Below are positions 43,501 to 54,419 of a DNA stretch of 64,000 nucleotides, in pieces. The stretch is from Thecaphora thlaspeos (Eukaryota > Basidiomycota > Ustilaginomycetes > Urocystidales > Glomosporiaceae), in the NCBI GenBank assembly GCA_900291925.1, contig UWYS01000029.1, forward strand, positions 372,001 to 436,000. The letters run 5' to 3'. The notes under the pieces are model-generated. The model worked only from the letters and a program-made list of their open reading frames with translations, made no database searches and had not been told where the DNA came from. The position numbers were made by a program, and so were the translations under genes. The number at the start of each line of letters is the position of its first letter. Within the stretch, counting starts at the first letter, position 1.

Positions 43501-44965
43501 CGTGTGCGGCGGGCGAGCCCGAGCGTGAGGGGACTGCCGAGCCCGAGCTCCAGTACGTCTCTACGCCGTTCTCGTCAAAGTGGTCCTCGGCCTCTCGCAT
43601 CTCGTGCTCGAGAGCGTCGAAGTCCTCGTCGCCAGAGAACGGCTCCTCGGCCGCCGAGTCGTTCTCTCCTCCCTCACCGTCTCGGTCCACGTCGAACGGA
43701 TCGAGGTCGGAAAGGAAGGGATCATCCTCCTCATACTCAGAAGAGCTCGGCCCGATCTCGTCGAAGCTGTGTCTCCGGCTCGAGGTTGCGGTCGCGGCCG
43801 GTTGCGCAACCTGCCGCCAGCTGCTGGTGCTGATCCTGTCCTCGGACGGCGCCCTGCCTGCCGGGTGGGAAAAGCTGCGCCGGAGAGCCGCTGGGAGCGC
43901 CTCGATCGGCTCCACCGCGCTCGAGAGAGTCCCAGCGTCCCCGCGGTCGGCAGCAACGCGCTCGGGCGAGGCCAAGGTCATCGAGCGTAGCGGTCTCTTA
44001 GGCCGGCCCGTCGGTGCTGGAGCGTGGTGCAGGCCCATGGACGTGGATCGTGGGTCTAGACTTTGTGCGTCTCGGTGGCCCAGCAGCAAAGAGGGCGTAG
44101 CGGGCCTGGCCTGCGACGAGCCCGCAAGGCTCGCCGAATCGAGCCAGCTCCTCTGTCCGCCCGACACGGAGCTGCGGGGGATCGGCTGTGCGGCGTTGAT
44201 CGAGCCCGATCTTTGCGCCAGCCGCGGCGTTGTCCGAGCAGAGCTCTTTGCGGGTCGAGCGCCGCTGCTGGCCGATGCCGCCGATGGGAGGGCGTTGGTC
44301 TCTTTGAAGAGGTGGAGACTGACGCTGGCCTTCCTTCCGGAGCTCATCATGGCCGGAGGCAGAGTCAAGTCAATCGCACGACTTGCTCTTGTGCGGTTCG
44401 CGCCGGCGACACCCTGGCCCTCGTTGCCGTTGTGATCATCGCGATGGTCATCATCGATCTGAAATGCTATGCCAGGAGTGCTCTTGGCGCTCGTGATGGC
44501 CGGCGATTCGCCAAAAGGATGAACAAAAGCGGAAGACTCGGAGGGGGAGAAGGGCGAGGGGAGGTGGAAGCTGGCGGTGCCGCCCGCGACAGAAGAGAGC
44601 GACGCCGAGCCTACTCTGCGATGCGACGAGCCAACTACAGGCCTGGAGGTGGGTATGCTGGCAGAGGCGGCACTAACAGCAGCGGGGGTGGCGGCAGCGG
44701 GCGGCAGCGGGGCAAAGCGAGGCGAGACAAGAGCTGCAGTCGCCGAGGTCGAAGCGAAAGGATTGTGAGGCGAAGCGAGGACCTGGTTGATCGACGGGCT
44801 GGCCAACGAGGACATGATCGCGCTGCCATTGGCGCCGGGATTACGATTGGAGGGCGGCGAGAAGGAGGTCTCGCTCGGTTGGGGGTAATTGGGAGGGAGG
44901 CTGATGTGAAGGGCGGTGGTGGGCGCCTCGAGGCCCGAGTCGCATTCGGCCTGCTGGTCCAACAT
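40514..44965 (-). CDS. KCS1: Inositol hexakisphosphate kinase
   Basis: Single exon of 1483 residues from ATG 44965 (MLDQQAECDSGLEAPTT, in a strong GCCGCCGCCATG context). The frame stays open to 45214 but has no ATG there. The N-terminal 500 residues are low-complexity Ser/Pro/Ala. An IP6K N-lobe element follows near residue 510: HSAIFRFSKRAVCKPLVSRE. The catalytic domain is near 1140-1400: the inositide kinase signature PxxxDxKxG as PCVLDLKMG, then VYNCQKHTFLFQDKYYGR, the SLL motif in ASSLLFIYDG and the metal-binding IIDFAHC. It is split by a Gly/Arg-rich insertion. Kcs1 makes pyrophosphorylated inositol (5-PP-IP5), which signals in phosphate, vacuole and telomere control. A small candidate gene ends against it on the plus strand. 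Confidence 0.93.
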   Translation of the reverse strand: MLDQQAECDSGLEAPTTALHISLPPNYPQPSETSFSPPSNRNPGANGSAIMSSLASPSINQVLASPHNPFASTSATAALVSPRFAPLPPAAATPAAVSAASASIPTSRPVVGSSHRRVGSASLSSVAGGTASFHLPSPFSPSESSAFVHPFGESPAITSAKSTPGIAFQIDDDHRDDHNGNEGQGVAGANRTRASRAIDLTLPPAMMSSGRKASVSLHLFKETNALPSAASASSGARPAKSSARTTPRLAQRSGSINAAQPIPRSSVSGGQRSWLDSASLAGSSQARPATPSLLLGHRDAQSLDPRSTSMGLHHAPAPTGRPKRPLRSMTLASPERVAADRGDAGTLSSAVEPIEALPAALRRSFSHPAGRAPSEDRISTSSWRQVAQPAATATSSRRHSFDEIGPSSSEYEEDDPFLSDLDPFDVDRDGEGGENDSAAEEPFSGDEDFDALEHEMREAEDHFDENGVETYWSSGSAVPSRSGSPAAHERDRRHAPPSPPAVVQLQPFNNQVGGHSAIFRFSKRAVCKPLVSRENQFYEAIEREHPSLLPFVPQYLGVLNVTYRNVAKAQEAGSAEAEDPPLGDGARSLPSQNSPMQTSAMSSTQPDQQARKPQLGRTSSERGRRCIFEGQEHNDTEVPEVSLDMNRHMVPEWMLRMNHVARQQGGGGGGSSRSTPYRSRDSSRLGRASGSLDRDPAHQRRFGRVQSQQHGSSAGQAFLTDAGESGPDSYVDRDDGALLSARGRETPLSLSPVSAFVSPSSAPQLARSAMNGWSASGPPSMHLSQLAQPSNCGRLGSPGTATMMSSRSPSQRSQPWIASSSGCIRGTGITTVNRRLQEQVLREVFSSPMLKDGLGTRYGGRSARRNARNNRRRLAKAWEESAEGERRREGTGSVRNARPATAEVFPEDSGRLSVARERGVLVASASTSPAIVRRGIRHPSTPPRSPPLHVIGSVKGAGSRDCDATGAADADAIGKATTTTDASAEGDDDTTIRKPRRIHSDLSLAMKRKTFDLGVTPISPASPPSDARAGARSTNTSDCLEDRCEEARRALEGISVTNGQQPQDDGKTPTRGAEDGSVTAKQPCMPQSQPQPQLSPSASAATETMARPLPLADGPAANPDATQTRQEQFLLLEDLTGRLTSPCVLDLKMGTRQYGLDATDAKRKSQTKKCDKTTSRTHGVRICGMQVYNCQKHTFLFQDKYYGRNVLPTQFVEALSRFFCDGRRTLVHHVPLILEKLYRLARTIHRLRRYRFYASSLLFIYDGDCQTQERLNDAFGRRCVEGEGGRVPPIQATRGLRQADLAAPPPQSSEPFELDAEGLNSYSIGSSPILGPLGGGGGGGWRRRRRKGEINIRIIDFAHCTTGSDYDYGEESAAVDAVATVGNAGLPRVRFPPKLREGPDSGYLYGLKNLAASFEEIWETEREHRRQLRNDLAQARGQEAQEIVKDVQGSWIVDMGPLAVEGREVFDEIFGNGPAGLDGYVST

Positions 44966-46453
44966 GGCGGCGGCGACGGCGAAACAGCGTTCGAGGGGTG
45001 CAGAAGTGCAGCGAGGAGGGGCGAAGGTTTCGAGGTGGTGATGTTGGTGATGGAGAGGGGTGACGAGCGTTGGGCGGCTCCCGCTGCACGAGGGGAGAAT
45101 GCTTAGACTGAAGCCGCAAGATGAGAGGTTCGAGCTGTAAGCGAGGGCATGGCGGTGCGTGTCTGCGCGCTGGTCAAGACGCGGTACAGAGCGGAGAGGA
45201 TAAGGGAGGACCAAGCGAGATCGAGTGTGCGGGCGATGGGTTGTGGCGATAGGGAGGGGGTGTTGTTGATGGCGGTAGCGATGAGCGATGGCGACGCGGG
45301 GCGGGTAGGGAAGGTGATGGTGGTGGTGGTGGTGGTGGTGGTGGTGGTGGTAGAGGAGAGGGCGCCGATTTGATGTGGAGCTGTCCTGTCGAGGGGTCCC
45401 TGGCCCTGACCCTGGCCCTGGCCCGCCCGTGGCTGCTGGCAGAGAGACACGGCGGGCGCGCTGCCTCGTCTAAAGGCAAGCAAGGGCAGGCCAATGGACG
45501 CGCCCCGTCGGATGAGCCTATCGCTCGCTGCGCATAGCCTGCGCATAGCCTGCGCCCTCCCCCAACCACGCCGCTCTTGCCCTTCGCCCAACGACGGCGG
45601 TGGCGGCGGCTTCTCCGACGACGATGACAACGACCGATCACCTTCCCCGCCCAGTAGGCAGCCCTCACGTGCAGTCGACTCGTCCTTCCCTTTTGGCAGC
45701 GTCTCGCCTCTCTGCTGCAGCGCGTGGCCAGCTGCCTGTCAAACACGAGGGCAAAGGGCCAGGGCCGAGGCCGAGGCACAGAGTGAGGCCGCCTGGCTCA
45801 ACCCCATGTTGGCAAGCACCACGCTGGTTAGGCTGCAGTCGCCCGTATACAGTAAAGTAGCGTATTAATTCAGCAGGTTCTTTGACGTGCCCCAGCGAAG
45901 GTGTCACTTGTCACCACCTCCATTTGCCGCCTTTCTCCTCCTCCTCCTTCCTCCTTGCGACGCCCAGTTGCAGCGATCAAGGGAGACGTGCTCTGCACTC
46001 GCCCCACCTTGCACCTCCAACCACGCTACTGGCACAAAGACAACGACCACATCCTCTCTCCGTCACCCTGTCGCCTTCGAGACAATCGACGGCATCCGCC
46101 CACCTGTCCACACTCTCTTCCTCTCGCTGTGCTCGCTCCCTTGGTTGCCGAGCACGCACGACACGTCCCGTTTCGTCGCACCATCGACATCCTGGGGCGG
46201 TCCAAGCTCAGCAGCTGGTGCGATTGGGACCACTTTCCCACCTTCAGCCACACTCCCTCGCCATCAGAGTCGCTACTGTACGTCTCCATCGTCTTCCCGC
46301 CTCTTCCCAAATCGGGTACATGCCTAGGCTGCAGGCCCTCGTCACTGGGTTGTCCTTCTAGCCTTGACGACTAGCAAAATACCCGTTTAAAAAGAGGTTG
46401 AAATACACAGAAGTCCAACCAAACAAAAAACAAAAAAAAAAAAACGAACAAGA
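44966..46453. other. KCS1 upstream region
   Basis: About 1.5 kb between KCS1 and tRNA-Arg. It contains a (GGT)n run at 45317-45351 and long CT-rich tracts. Overlapping open frames at 45600-46370 (about 150 codons in all three plus frames) are composition artefacts of CT/CCA-rich DNA, so no gene is listed. Confidence 0.4.
45317..45351. repeat. (GGT)n microsatellite
   Basis: About eleven TGG/GGT triplets in the KCS1 upstream region. Confidence 0.85.
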
Positions 46454-46536
46454 AGGCTTAGGCGGGACTCGAACCCGCAGTCTTGTGATGGAATATTCAT
46501 AGAAGTCACACGCCTTAACCATTAGGCCACAAAGCC
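46454..46536 (-). tRNA. tRNA-Arg(TCT) with a 10-nt intron
   Basis: Acceptor GGCTTTG pairs with CTAAGCC (one T-T mismatch at 6-67). D arm GCC-TAATGGTTAA-GGC, T arm GCGGG-TTCGAGT-CCCGC. Anticodon stem TGTGA pairs with TCACA after removal of a 10-nt intron (46499-46490, TGAATATTCC). The loop is CT-TCT-A-A; anticodon at 46503-46501. A long T-run on the minus strand just downstream (complement of 46430-46443) is a strong Pol III terminator. Confidence 0.9.
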
Positions 46537-46802
46537 AGACCAACTTCGTGAACCGCTGCGACACAAATGCCATACCTTGTAGGTTTCGCTAGCTTTTTGC
46601 AATAGATATTACAAACACATTTGTACTCGCCTCTCGCTCCACTTGGCGGGGGCCGGCCTATACATCACGCCACTTCTCTTCGCCGACGGGCAACCTCGCC
46701 ATTTCACCACCACCAACCCCAAGGACTCGACCCGCCGCTGGGCTTCCCCCTCCTCATCCCACTTCACACCGTTCACAGAGCGCACGCTACACCGCATCAG
46801 CC

Positions 46803-47852
46803 ATGGCCTCTATACTCACTATCCTCCGCGAATTCTCCAACGACCCGTGCTGGGGCAAACAGACGCCGCACTGGCAGCCGGAGCGCGACATGGCCTCGCT
46901 CACCGGCAAGGTGGCGCTCATCACCGGGCCCACCGCAGGAATCGGCTACGAGACGCTGCGCCAGCTGGTGTTGTCGGATGCCAAGGTCTACATGTTCGGC
47001 CGCAACGTGGCCAAGATGGAAAAGACGCGCGACGCCATCCAGGCCGACTGCCAGACCCAGCTGCTCAACGAGCACGGCACCCTCAAGGAGGGCGACAAGA
47101 GGTTCAATGGCAAGGCGGGAGAGATGGTCTTGGTCCAGTGCGACCTTTCCAGCCTTAAGAGCATCAAGCGGGCGGCGGAAGAGTTTTTGGACAAGGAGGA
47201 GCGTCTCGACCTCCTCTTTGGCAACGCAGGCCTCGTGATGGATGGCAAGACCGAGGACGGGTACGAGCTCATGCTCGGCACCAACTCGCTCGGACACCAT
47301 GCGCTGGTGCGCCTCCTCCTTCCCGCCCTCAAGAGGGCAGCGGCGATCAATGCACCCAGCGAGACGCGCGTCGTCCTCACCTCCTCCGGCGCCCACCGGT
47401 TCGTCGACAAGCCGATTAACATGTCGCCCGAGGGGCTCGACGATGCCAAGCGTGGCAAGCTCTCCAATCAGATCCACCTCTACGGCCGGTCCAAGATGGG
47501 CAACATCTACACCGCTCAGAAGCTCTCGTCCCTCTCGATCGCCAGCGGAGACGGCATCGTCGCCTGCGCGGTCCACCCGGGAGTCATTCACTCCGACCTC
47601 GGATCCAGCGGCGCCCTCGTGGCCAAGTTCAAGAAGATGATTTTCTACCCGGCCACCCTCGGCGCCGTCACGCAGCTATGGGGTGCAGTCGGCGCCGACA
47701 AGGACGAGGTCAACGGGCAGTATCTCATCCCTTACGCCAGGGTCGGGGAGCCCAACGAGCTCGGAAAGAACACCGAGGCGAGGGACAGTTTCTGGCAGTG
47801 GTGCGAGGAGCAGTGCCTCAAGCACAGCCTCATCGATCAAGTCATCGCCTAG
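46803..47852 (+). CDS. Short-chain dehydrogenase/reductase (retinol dehydrogenase-like)
   Basis: Single exon, 349 residues. Start ATG at 46803 in CAGCCATGG. The Rossmann cofactor motif TGPTAGIG follows KVALITG near residue 40. The NNAG-type motif is present as GNAGLVM, the catalytic Ser lies in VVLTSSGAHRF and the YxxxK pair in YGRSKMGN. A PG element follows as AVHPGVIHSDL. This layout is the classical SDR of the WWOX/RDH12/Bli-4 group, NADP(H)-dependent with carbonyl or alcohol substrates. No transmembrane helix or targeting signal is obvious. The substrate cannot be told from sequence. Confidence 0.9.
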   Translation: MASILTILREFSNDPCWGKQTPHWQPERDMASLTGKVALITGPTAGIGYETLRQLVLSDAKVYMFGRNVAKMEKTRDAIQADCQTQLLNEHGTLKEGDKRFNGKAGEMVLVQCDLSSLKSIKRAAEEFLDKEERLDLLFGNAGLVMDGKTEDGYELMLGTNSLGHHALVRLLLPALKRAAAINAPSETRVVLTSSGAHRFVDKPINMSPEGLDDAKRGKLSNQIHLYGRSKMGNIYTAQKLSSLSIASGDGIVACAVHPGVIHSDLGSSGALVAKFKKMIFYPATLGAVTQLWGAVGADKDEVNGQYLIPYARVGEPNELGKNTEARDSFWQWCEEQCLKHSLIDQVIA

Positions 47853-48217
47853 CAGCGTCGTGCGTGGCCTGTTTGCCATCGTACTGGCTCGACCTTTCAC
47901 ATCATGTTAGATGCCTCGAACGTGCCTCCATCATTCGACACCCTCGCTTCGAAATCCTATACCGCGACGTTGCTTTGCTTTCCCGCTCCCGGCCCCCGCC
48001 TTTCTCATTTCTGACTCGCTTCTCACACGCTCACGACAGGCAGCCGGACGCGCAGACGGACAGATCCACAAACAGTAAAGATGGTATTTCTGCAACGACA
48101 GACAAGAGCCCTGGGACGCCCGGCGTACAGTTCAGGCTGCAACGTCTACATCGGCCAAGTCGAAGTGACAAAACGGAAGCTGTGGTACACGACGGACATC
48201 CGACTGGGATCTTCGCT
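47853..48217. other. 3' convergent region
   Basis: 3' flanks of the dehydrogenase (plus) and the mucin-like gene (minus). No feature recognised. Confidence 0.35.
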
Positions 48218-50932
48218 TCAAGGGGAAAAGGAAGTGATCTTCGGTGGAGCGAGTAGGGGGCGGATGGCATCGCTGCCACCCATCCTGGTGAAGGAGCTGA
48301 TCTTGTCCGCTCCGCCACCTTGTAGGAAGGCGGCACGCGGCGGCTGTTCGGGGCGCATTGTCGGGGGGGTCCTGGCGGCAAACTGCCTCGACTTGTACAG
48401 CTCGGGCGAGGCTGCGGCGGTCGTGGACCGACCACGCTGGAGCATGGGCGCTGCCTGGTCCTTGGCCGCATTGGCGGCCGTGGGTGCGGCAGGCTTGGGA
48501 GCGTGGTGCGACTTGGACCTCGGAGGGCCCGGCGCCATCGTGGTCGTAGCGTCGGCAACGGGGCCAAGCGAGGGTCTCTGCTGCTGCCTCTGTTGCTGCG
48601 AGTTGTTGACGCGTTCGGCGATGATCTGGTGCGAAGGGTGCTGGGCCTCGCGGTGTCGGTAGGTCCCGCTCGACACGGCGACGGGATGGATAGACTTGGC
48701 CCTTCGAGCGTGCCTGATTTCGACCTTACCCATCTCGACCGTCCTGGCGCCCGACATGTTGGAAACGTCGCCCCTTGCGTGCTCGTGGCCGTGCCCGTAG
48801 TTGTGACCGGCGGTGGCGACAGCGGCAGACGAGGAACCGTCGGAGGGCGTGTAGCCAGAGGCAGAGTGACGATCGGTGGAACCGGCGTACATGCCCATGC
48901 CACTGTCATGGCCGAGCGACGAGGACGACGGCGAAGGTCCATCCGAGAGCGTGACGCGTTCGTGCGAAAGCTGAGAGGCGGGCGGGAGGGGTCCGGATCG
49001 TTGACGACGACGTTGACGGTCTTGATTGGAGGACGACTGCTGGACCTGCTTCTCGAGATCGACCAGCTTGTCGCTGAGGATGGAGGCGTCGGGCAGGATG
49101 CTCTTACGCTTGTTGCTGCTGCTGGCGGTCGATTCGATGGGGTAGGAGACGGGCTTGCGAGCGACGGCGGGCTTGCTCCTGGACGGACTAGTCTGGGAGG
49201 TCGTGTGCGGTGCTGCGGCGGCGTCGGAAGGTCGAATGGCCCAGTCGGACGAGCCATGGGTGAGGACGGGGACGTGCGAAGAGAGGTCGACCTGTCGCAT
49301 AGCACTGCGAGGCTGATTGGACGCATCGAAGGAGAAAGCACCGCCGCCACCGCCCGCAGCGCTTCCCTGCTGGCGCGCCGCAGCATCGTCCTCCTCGTCC
49401 TGTTCGGCGAGGAGCGGATGCGCGAGCGCCTTGAACCTCGCCGCGATACGCTGGCTGAGCGACCTGTTGGGCCTGTCTCCCTGTGCCCTCGCCCCTAAGC
49501 CGTTGACCTGCTCGTCGTAGGTCATCTTTGCCCTCCAACCCTCGATGTCCGGTCCACCGCCCGTCAAGTGTCTCGGCTGCACTTTGCCAAAGGGACCGTC
49601 GGAGATGCTCTCCTTTGAAGCGTTGCTCGATCCGCCCATTCTATGCTCACGCAGCAGCTCGCTGCGGTACGACTCGGCCAGATGGGCGGGTACGGCGAAC
49701 ACCTCGTCGCCTACGTCGATGAGCACGCTGTTGTCCTGCGTGCGTCGCGCGAAGCTGCCCAGCTTCTTCTTGGTGATGGCACGACGAATCGAGCGGGCGG
49801 CCGACATGCCCGGGGCAGCGGACGTCAGTCAGTCGCCCCCCTTTTCCTTTGTTCCGTACGCTGCTGCGGCCGCGGCCGCGGCCCCGGCGCCACCGCCGCC
49901 CAGCTTCGACGCCGCGATGGCGTCGCGTCGCATCTTGTCGTGCGCTACCGCTCGCGCCATGGCGATGAACAGCAAAAGAGCCAGAATGACACCAGCTGCG
50001 ATCGCCACCACGATGAGCGGGAAGAGCTTATTCTTCGACGAGAGCAGACTCGGGCTGGCGTCTTGGGACTGTTGGCTCTCCTTGGGTCGGTTGGACGTGC
50101 TCGGCAGAGGCCGATTGGTCGTCGACGAGACGGACGACGCTGTCTTGCTCGCGGGAGGCGTCGAGGAAGTTGGTGCGGCGGAAGCGACGCTCCAAGTGGC
50201 CGAAGCCGTAGCCGTGGACGATGCAGTGGCAGACGAGGCATCAGCCATTGAGGCGTCTGTCGTCTCCGATGCCGCAGCGGATTCCGTCGAGCCCGTGACG
50301 GCCGCACCCACCCTAGCCGCCGCACCTCCCGTCGGTCCGACGGCGACGAGACCGGCGCCGTCCTGGTCGTCTTCGTCCCAGATCGACGATGTCACATCCG
50401 CTGCGCTACTGGCAGCAAGAGAGCCGCCTCCATCCGCAGCGGCCGCGGCACCTTGCTCTCCAGCCGCCACCGGAGCAGCAGCCGAAGCAGAGGCGGGTGC
50501 GAAGCTCTGAGGGGCCACCTGTCTCTTTCGCACAGCAGTCAATCCCAGATCTCCTGCCCTCACCTCGAACGGCGAGCGACGCGGCAGCGGATGTTGGTTC
50601 TGACGAGACGACGTTTTCGACAAGGGCCAGTACGAGGTCCTACCACTGTCGACCTGCTGCTCATCCTGCGTCGTAGAGGCGGAGGCGGAAGCGTGTTTGA
50701 ATCGATCGGCGAGTTGGCCAATGATGCGATCGAGGATGTCGGGCGTCGCCTGGCTCTCGCTCCTGGCGCTGACGAGCTCTGCCGCGGTGGTCGGAGCAGC
50801 TTGGACCTGGTGTGCTGCTCTGCTACAGACCAGCGCTAAGACCGCCAGACCTGCCATCCATCCAACCGTCCTCTTGCTCCTGCCTGTTCCTCCTCTCCTG
50901 CTGTCTTCATCGGTATTGCTGTGCATCTTCAT
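48218..50932 (-). CDS. Mucin-like single-pass membrane protein (two ORFs joined by an intron)
   Basis: Proposed exons 50932-49860 and 49754-48218, 869 residues. From ATG 50932 there is a basic N-region, then a signal sequence (GWMAGLAVLALVCSRAAHQVQA). The ectodomain is Ala/Ser/Thr-rich with a Kex2-like site RKR before QVAPQSF. A transmembrane helix follows: LFPLIVVAIAAGVILALLLF. Unspliced, the frame stops at TGA 49831-49829, and a second frame in the same phase opens at ATG 49807. A 105-bp intron (49859-49755, GTACGG...GGGCAG, with CTGAC) removes the stop and joins a cytosolic tail starting FARRTQDNSVLIDVGDEVFA. The tail is Ser/Gln-rich and of unknown function. Alternative: two genes only 21 bp apart (49829-50932 and 48218-49807). 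No family recognised. Confidence 0.65.
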
Positions 50933-52338
50933 TCTTCTCCCTGATACGTGGCTTCCTCTCGTCGAGAGAGAAAGAGAGAGTGAGCGAGCGGCTTTCAAAG
51001 CCTTCCCCTTCCCTCTTGTTTCGTCTGAGGTCGCAGAAGTGACCGGTCCTTATTCGGTGAGTGTTTGTGGCGGATACCAGATGCTGCTTGGTTGTTGTTT
51101 CCCTTCCTGTGCCTTCGATCCAGTCGATGTATTGAATCTCGTGTCGCGAGGAGCCAAAATAGAGCCTTTCCGCCACTCAATGACGGAGGGGAGGCCAATA
51201 TCGAATCCGCCAAAGAAAGGTGCAAAGGGCGGTCGAGAGGGAGGTGGATGTCTCTTGAGACTGTCGGGCGAAGGAAAGGAGAAGAAAACCTCCTTTGTAC
51301 CAAGCTCGATGCACTGTCGCTGGGACCTTGGAAAGTGCTTGCAGACCAGCTGTGAAAAGGGTGTCGATGATCCGTCGTCGTCGTTGAAGATGGCGAGAGG
51401 TGAAAGAAAAGAAAAAGGGGAGGAGGAAGAAGAAAGGGAGGGGAAATGGAAGAAGGGTGGGGGCTTGCCACTCTGTTGGAACCGGTCCTGGAGGAAGAGA
51501 AGCAAGCTGTGCAAACCAGGCGAGTGAGGGCATCTCGTCTCGAATCAGACCGAGTGAAGCGGAACGCTGGGAGCCGCTCGAGTCTCTGATCGAGTGTCTG
51601 GCCGGGCGGGAGGGCAAATAGAGGAACAGCAACGACCCTAACCTCTTCCTCATCCGGATGCGTGGTAGACGATCCTTCAGCTATCTTCCTCTCTCTCCTC
51701 TGGTGCCTCCCTGATCCCTTCCCCCCAATGGAATCGCCCGTACCTGAGCACGTCGTCTCCTCCCAACAGTCTTGGTAGAGTGCACACTGCAATGCCGACC
51801 GTCGTCAGAGGAAGGGCAACGCGTGGTTTCTCGGCAGGCACAGTGACGGGTGACATATCACGTCTGGCAGTCCTCGACAGGCGGCAAGACGGCAACGAAC
51901 TCACCCCTTTTTCGGCGCGGTGACGCTACAGAGGTAGTCTCGACCCGTAGATGCTCATGTTGGTCACCCTTCGGCCACCAGTACTAGCCAGGTTTCCCTC
52001 TGCAGACCAAGCCACCACATCCTCGAGCAGCGAGTCCAGCTGAGACACTCGGTTCCGAGGTGCTCCGCGCTCCGGGTTCTAAGGTAGGGCGGAAGGAGTA
52101 GCATTGCAACTGCCCGTCCTCCCACCATCATCTTGGCCTTGCCAACTTTTCGACCGCAAGTTATTTGCTGCCATTTCACGCCCTTCTGTCTCCTCTGCCT
52201 CTGAGTCTTGGGGTTCACAGCTACGCGAGGCGTGATCATGCCTTCAAAGAACCAGGACAGTGCATGGCCCCATCGTCGAGAGAGATGTCCACGTCGCCCG
52301 TCTCGATACGCAAGTGCAACAGCCAGAGTTTCGCATCT
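50933..52338. other. Intergenic region
   Basis: About 1.4 kb between the mucin-like gene's upstream side and the RING gene's 3' end (both minus). The GA/CT-rich middle (about 51390-51480) produces several shadow frames. No gene supported. Confidence 0.4.
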
Positions 52339-54419
52339 CTACAACTTAGTCTGATCGAAGCCCGCCCATCTCCTCACCAACATTGGCGCATTAAAGCCCG
52401 CCCCTGCCTGTGCTCCAGGGCCAGGTTTCTGCATCGTCATTCCACTCACGCCGCCTGAGGCGCTCGCCCCCTCCGGTTGACCCTGACCGCACGGCGTCGG
52501 CGGCCAAAACAACGCCACCCTCTGCTGCGTCATGAGGATCTGATGGATCTGCATCCTCATCGCATGGACTACGTGTCTCAACGATGCAGTCTCCTCGCTC
52601 GCGCGTACCGCTTCGAAGCTACCGGAGACGGCGGTGAGGTGTGATTTTTCGTACCGTCTTTCGAGAGAGGTTATGGCGGTAGAGAGGCTGTGTATGCTGC
52701 TTTCGAGGGAAGTTAAAAGTGTGGTGAGGCTGGACGAGTTCAGTGGGAAGGAAGAAGGATTGTGTGCAATGGGAGAAGGTTGGGGTGGGCGCGGATGGTG
52801 GGATGGAGGAAGGTCGGTGTGCGTCGATGAGGGGGCAGAGCGCGAGGTGGGCGGTGAGAGGACAGGAAGCGGTCGTGTGCTCGTCGAAGTCGAGCCGGGG
52901 CGAGGGGGAGGGAGTGGCGAAATGGCGGCGGCGCTGTTGCTCCTGCCCCTCTCGCTGATGAACCGGTCGTCACTCTGCATCCTCGACAGAGATCCCATCT
53001 CGGAGGGCGCGAAAGAGCTGCCAGGTCTGTACAGCGACGGACGATGCGGATCGCCCTCCCAGTTCTGCGCGTCGAGAGGGAACTCTTCCCACTCTACCGC
53101 CGTCGCCGACAAGGCACCGGTTCCCTCCTCGAAATCGTCCCGATCAGCAATTTGTCCAGCAGATCGGTACCAGCTCCCGAGGCTATGCACGCAGTCTTCG
53201 AGTTTCCAGTCGGACGAACGCTGCTTGCTCTCAACCTCTTCTAGCCTCTGCCGCAGTGATGCGTTCTCCTGTCGCAGCTCGGCCGTCTGCCGCGTAAAGG
53301 CGAGGAAAAAGGCCTTAAGCGGTTCATAGCGGCAGGTCGATGAGAGGTGGTAGGTCGACGACGAATCGGCATTAGGTTCGGACGGGTCGGCTTCCAGCTG
53401 CCATCTTGGTCCCGTCCAGTCACAGCCGTACGAGGCGTGGCGGCAAGATATCGGGGCCTCGCGGCAAACGGTGATGTGGAGCGGCAGTGTGCTCTTAGTC
53501 GAAGCGAGGCCACAGTAGTTGCACGTCGCCGGTTCGGGTGAGCATGCCTGGCAGTGTCGCTGCGGTGGGAAGAAGGGCGGCAAAGAGGAGATGTGATCAG
53601 CAGCCAGATTGCGAGGTGGAGAAGCGCAATCTCCCTTGCTCGCTGGACCCACTGGCACGTAATGCTCACCTCCATCTGGTCGGCCAGTACCTCTGTCCGG
53701 CAAGTCTGACAGGTGAGTTTTCGCTTGGGGCAGGCGAGGCCATGCTGTAGCCAATCTTTGCGCATGACTTTGGCCCTGCAGGCGCACCTCTTGCCGCCGT
53801 CTAGCTTCTCGTCGACGTACTCATACTGGCATTCACTGGCAAGATGTCCGCGCAGGAGGTGGCGTTCGCAGGTGTGCTGGCAGCCCTTGCTGCGATTTGG
53901 GCAGCGGACGGCGAGGGTGTCGACCATGTTCTTGATCAAGAGCGCCGTGGGGCGGAAGTCGTCGAGCGTGACGTCGGTGCGGCACGAGGGACACCGGCTG
54001 GCCTGTGGTGAATCATTGCGTTGATCGTGGTGGTCGTCTTGCCGGTGCTCTGCGTCTGCGTTCTGTGAGAGGGCGGTGGTGATGCATAGCTTGCAAAAGG
54101 TGTGCGAGCATCGGTCGGAAGCGTAGGGTTCGTAAAAGGGGCCGAGGCAGATGGGGCAGTGGAGAAAAGCGCTGATCTGGTCGTCTGGCTGGATGTAGTC
54201 GTATGCCTCGCCAGAGTGCCAGTCTATCTTTGTGGTGGCGCTGCTGATGTTGCTCGAGTCGGAGCGAGTGCTGAGGGCCGACGAGGCGCGCCGAAGGCCG
54301 GAGCGAGAGCGCGGACGAGCGCTTGCGGTGGCGGAGGAACTATGGCGAGGGGTGGTGGAGGTAGATGTGCTGCGGTGCGGGCGAGAGCTGGGGCCTGCTT
54401 CGGAGAGGGTATCGGACAT
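52339..54419 (-). CDS. RING / TRAF-type zinc-finger protein (probable E3 ligase)
   Basis: Exons 54419-53670 and 53559-52339, 656 residues, phase 0. After a Ser/Arg-rich N-terminus, a C3HC4 RING spans about residues 85-150: CPICLGPFYEPYASDRCSHT, FCKLCITTAL and, after an Asp/His-rich insertion, SRCPSCR. TRAF-type fingers follow: CPNRSKGCQHTCERHLLRGH, CACRAKVMRKDWLQH, CPKRKLTCQTC, then across the intron RHCQACSPEPATCNYCG and CRHASYGCDWTG. A coiled coil (TAELRQENASLRQRLEEVES) precedes a Pro/Ser-rich tail with another predicted helix. The architecture matches fungal TRAF-like RING proteins; ubiquitin-ligase activity is inferred from the RING. The start is in CACCATGTC. Confidence 0.88.

Noticed and set aside
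44965..45214. N-terminal extension of KCS1 to 45214
   Set aside because: The frame is open, but the apparent first codon is TTG, not ATG. The ATG at 44965 has a strong context.
45882..46374. Three overlapping plus-strand frames of about 150 codons
   Set aside because: All three frames are open because the DNA is CT-rich and poor in stops. None has a start context, motif or intron signals.
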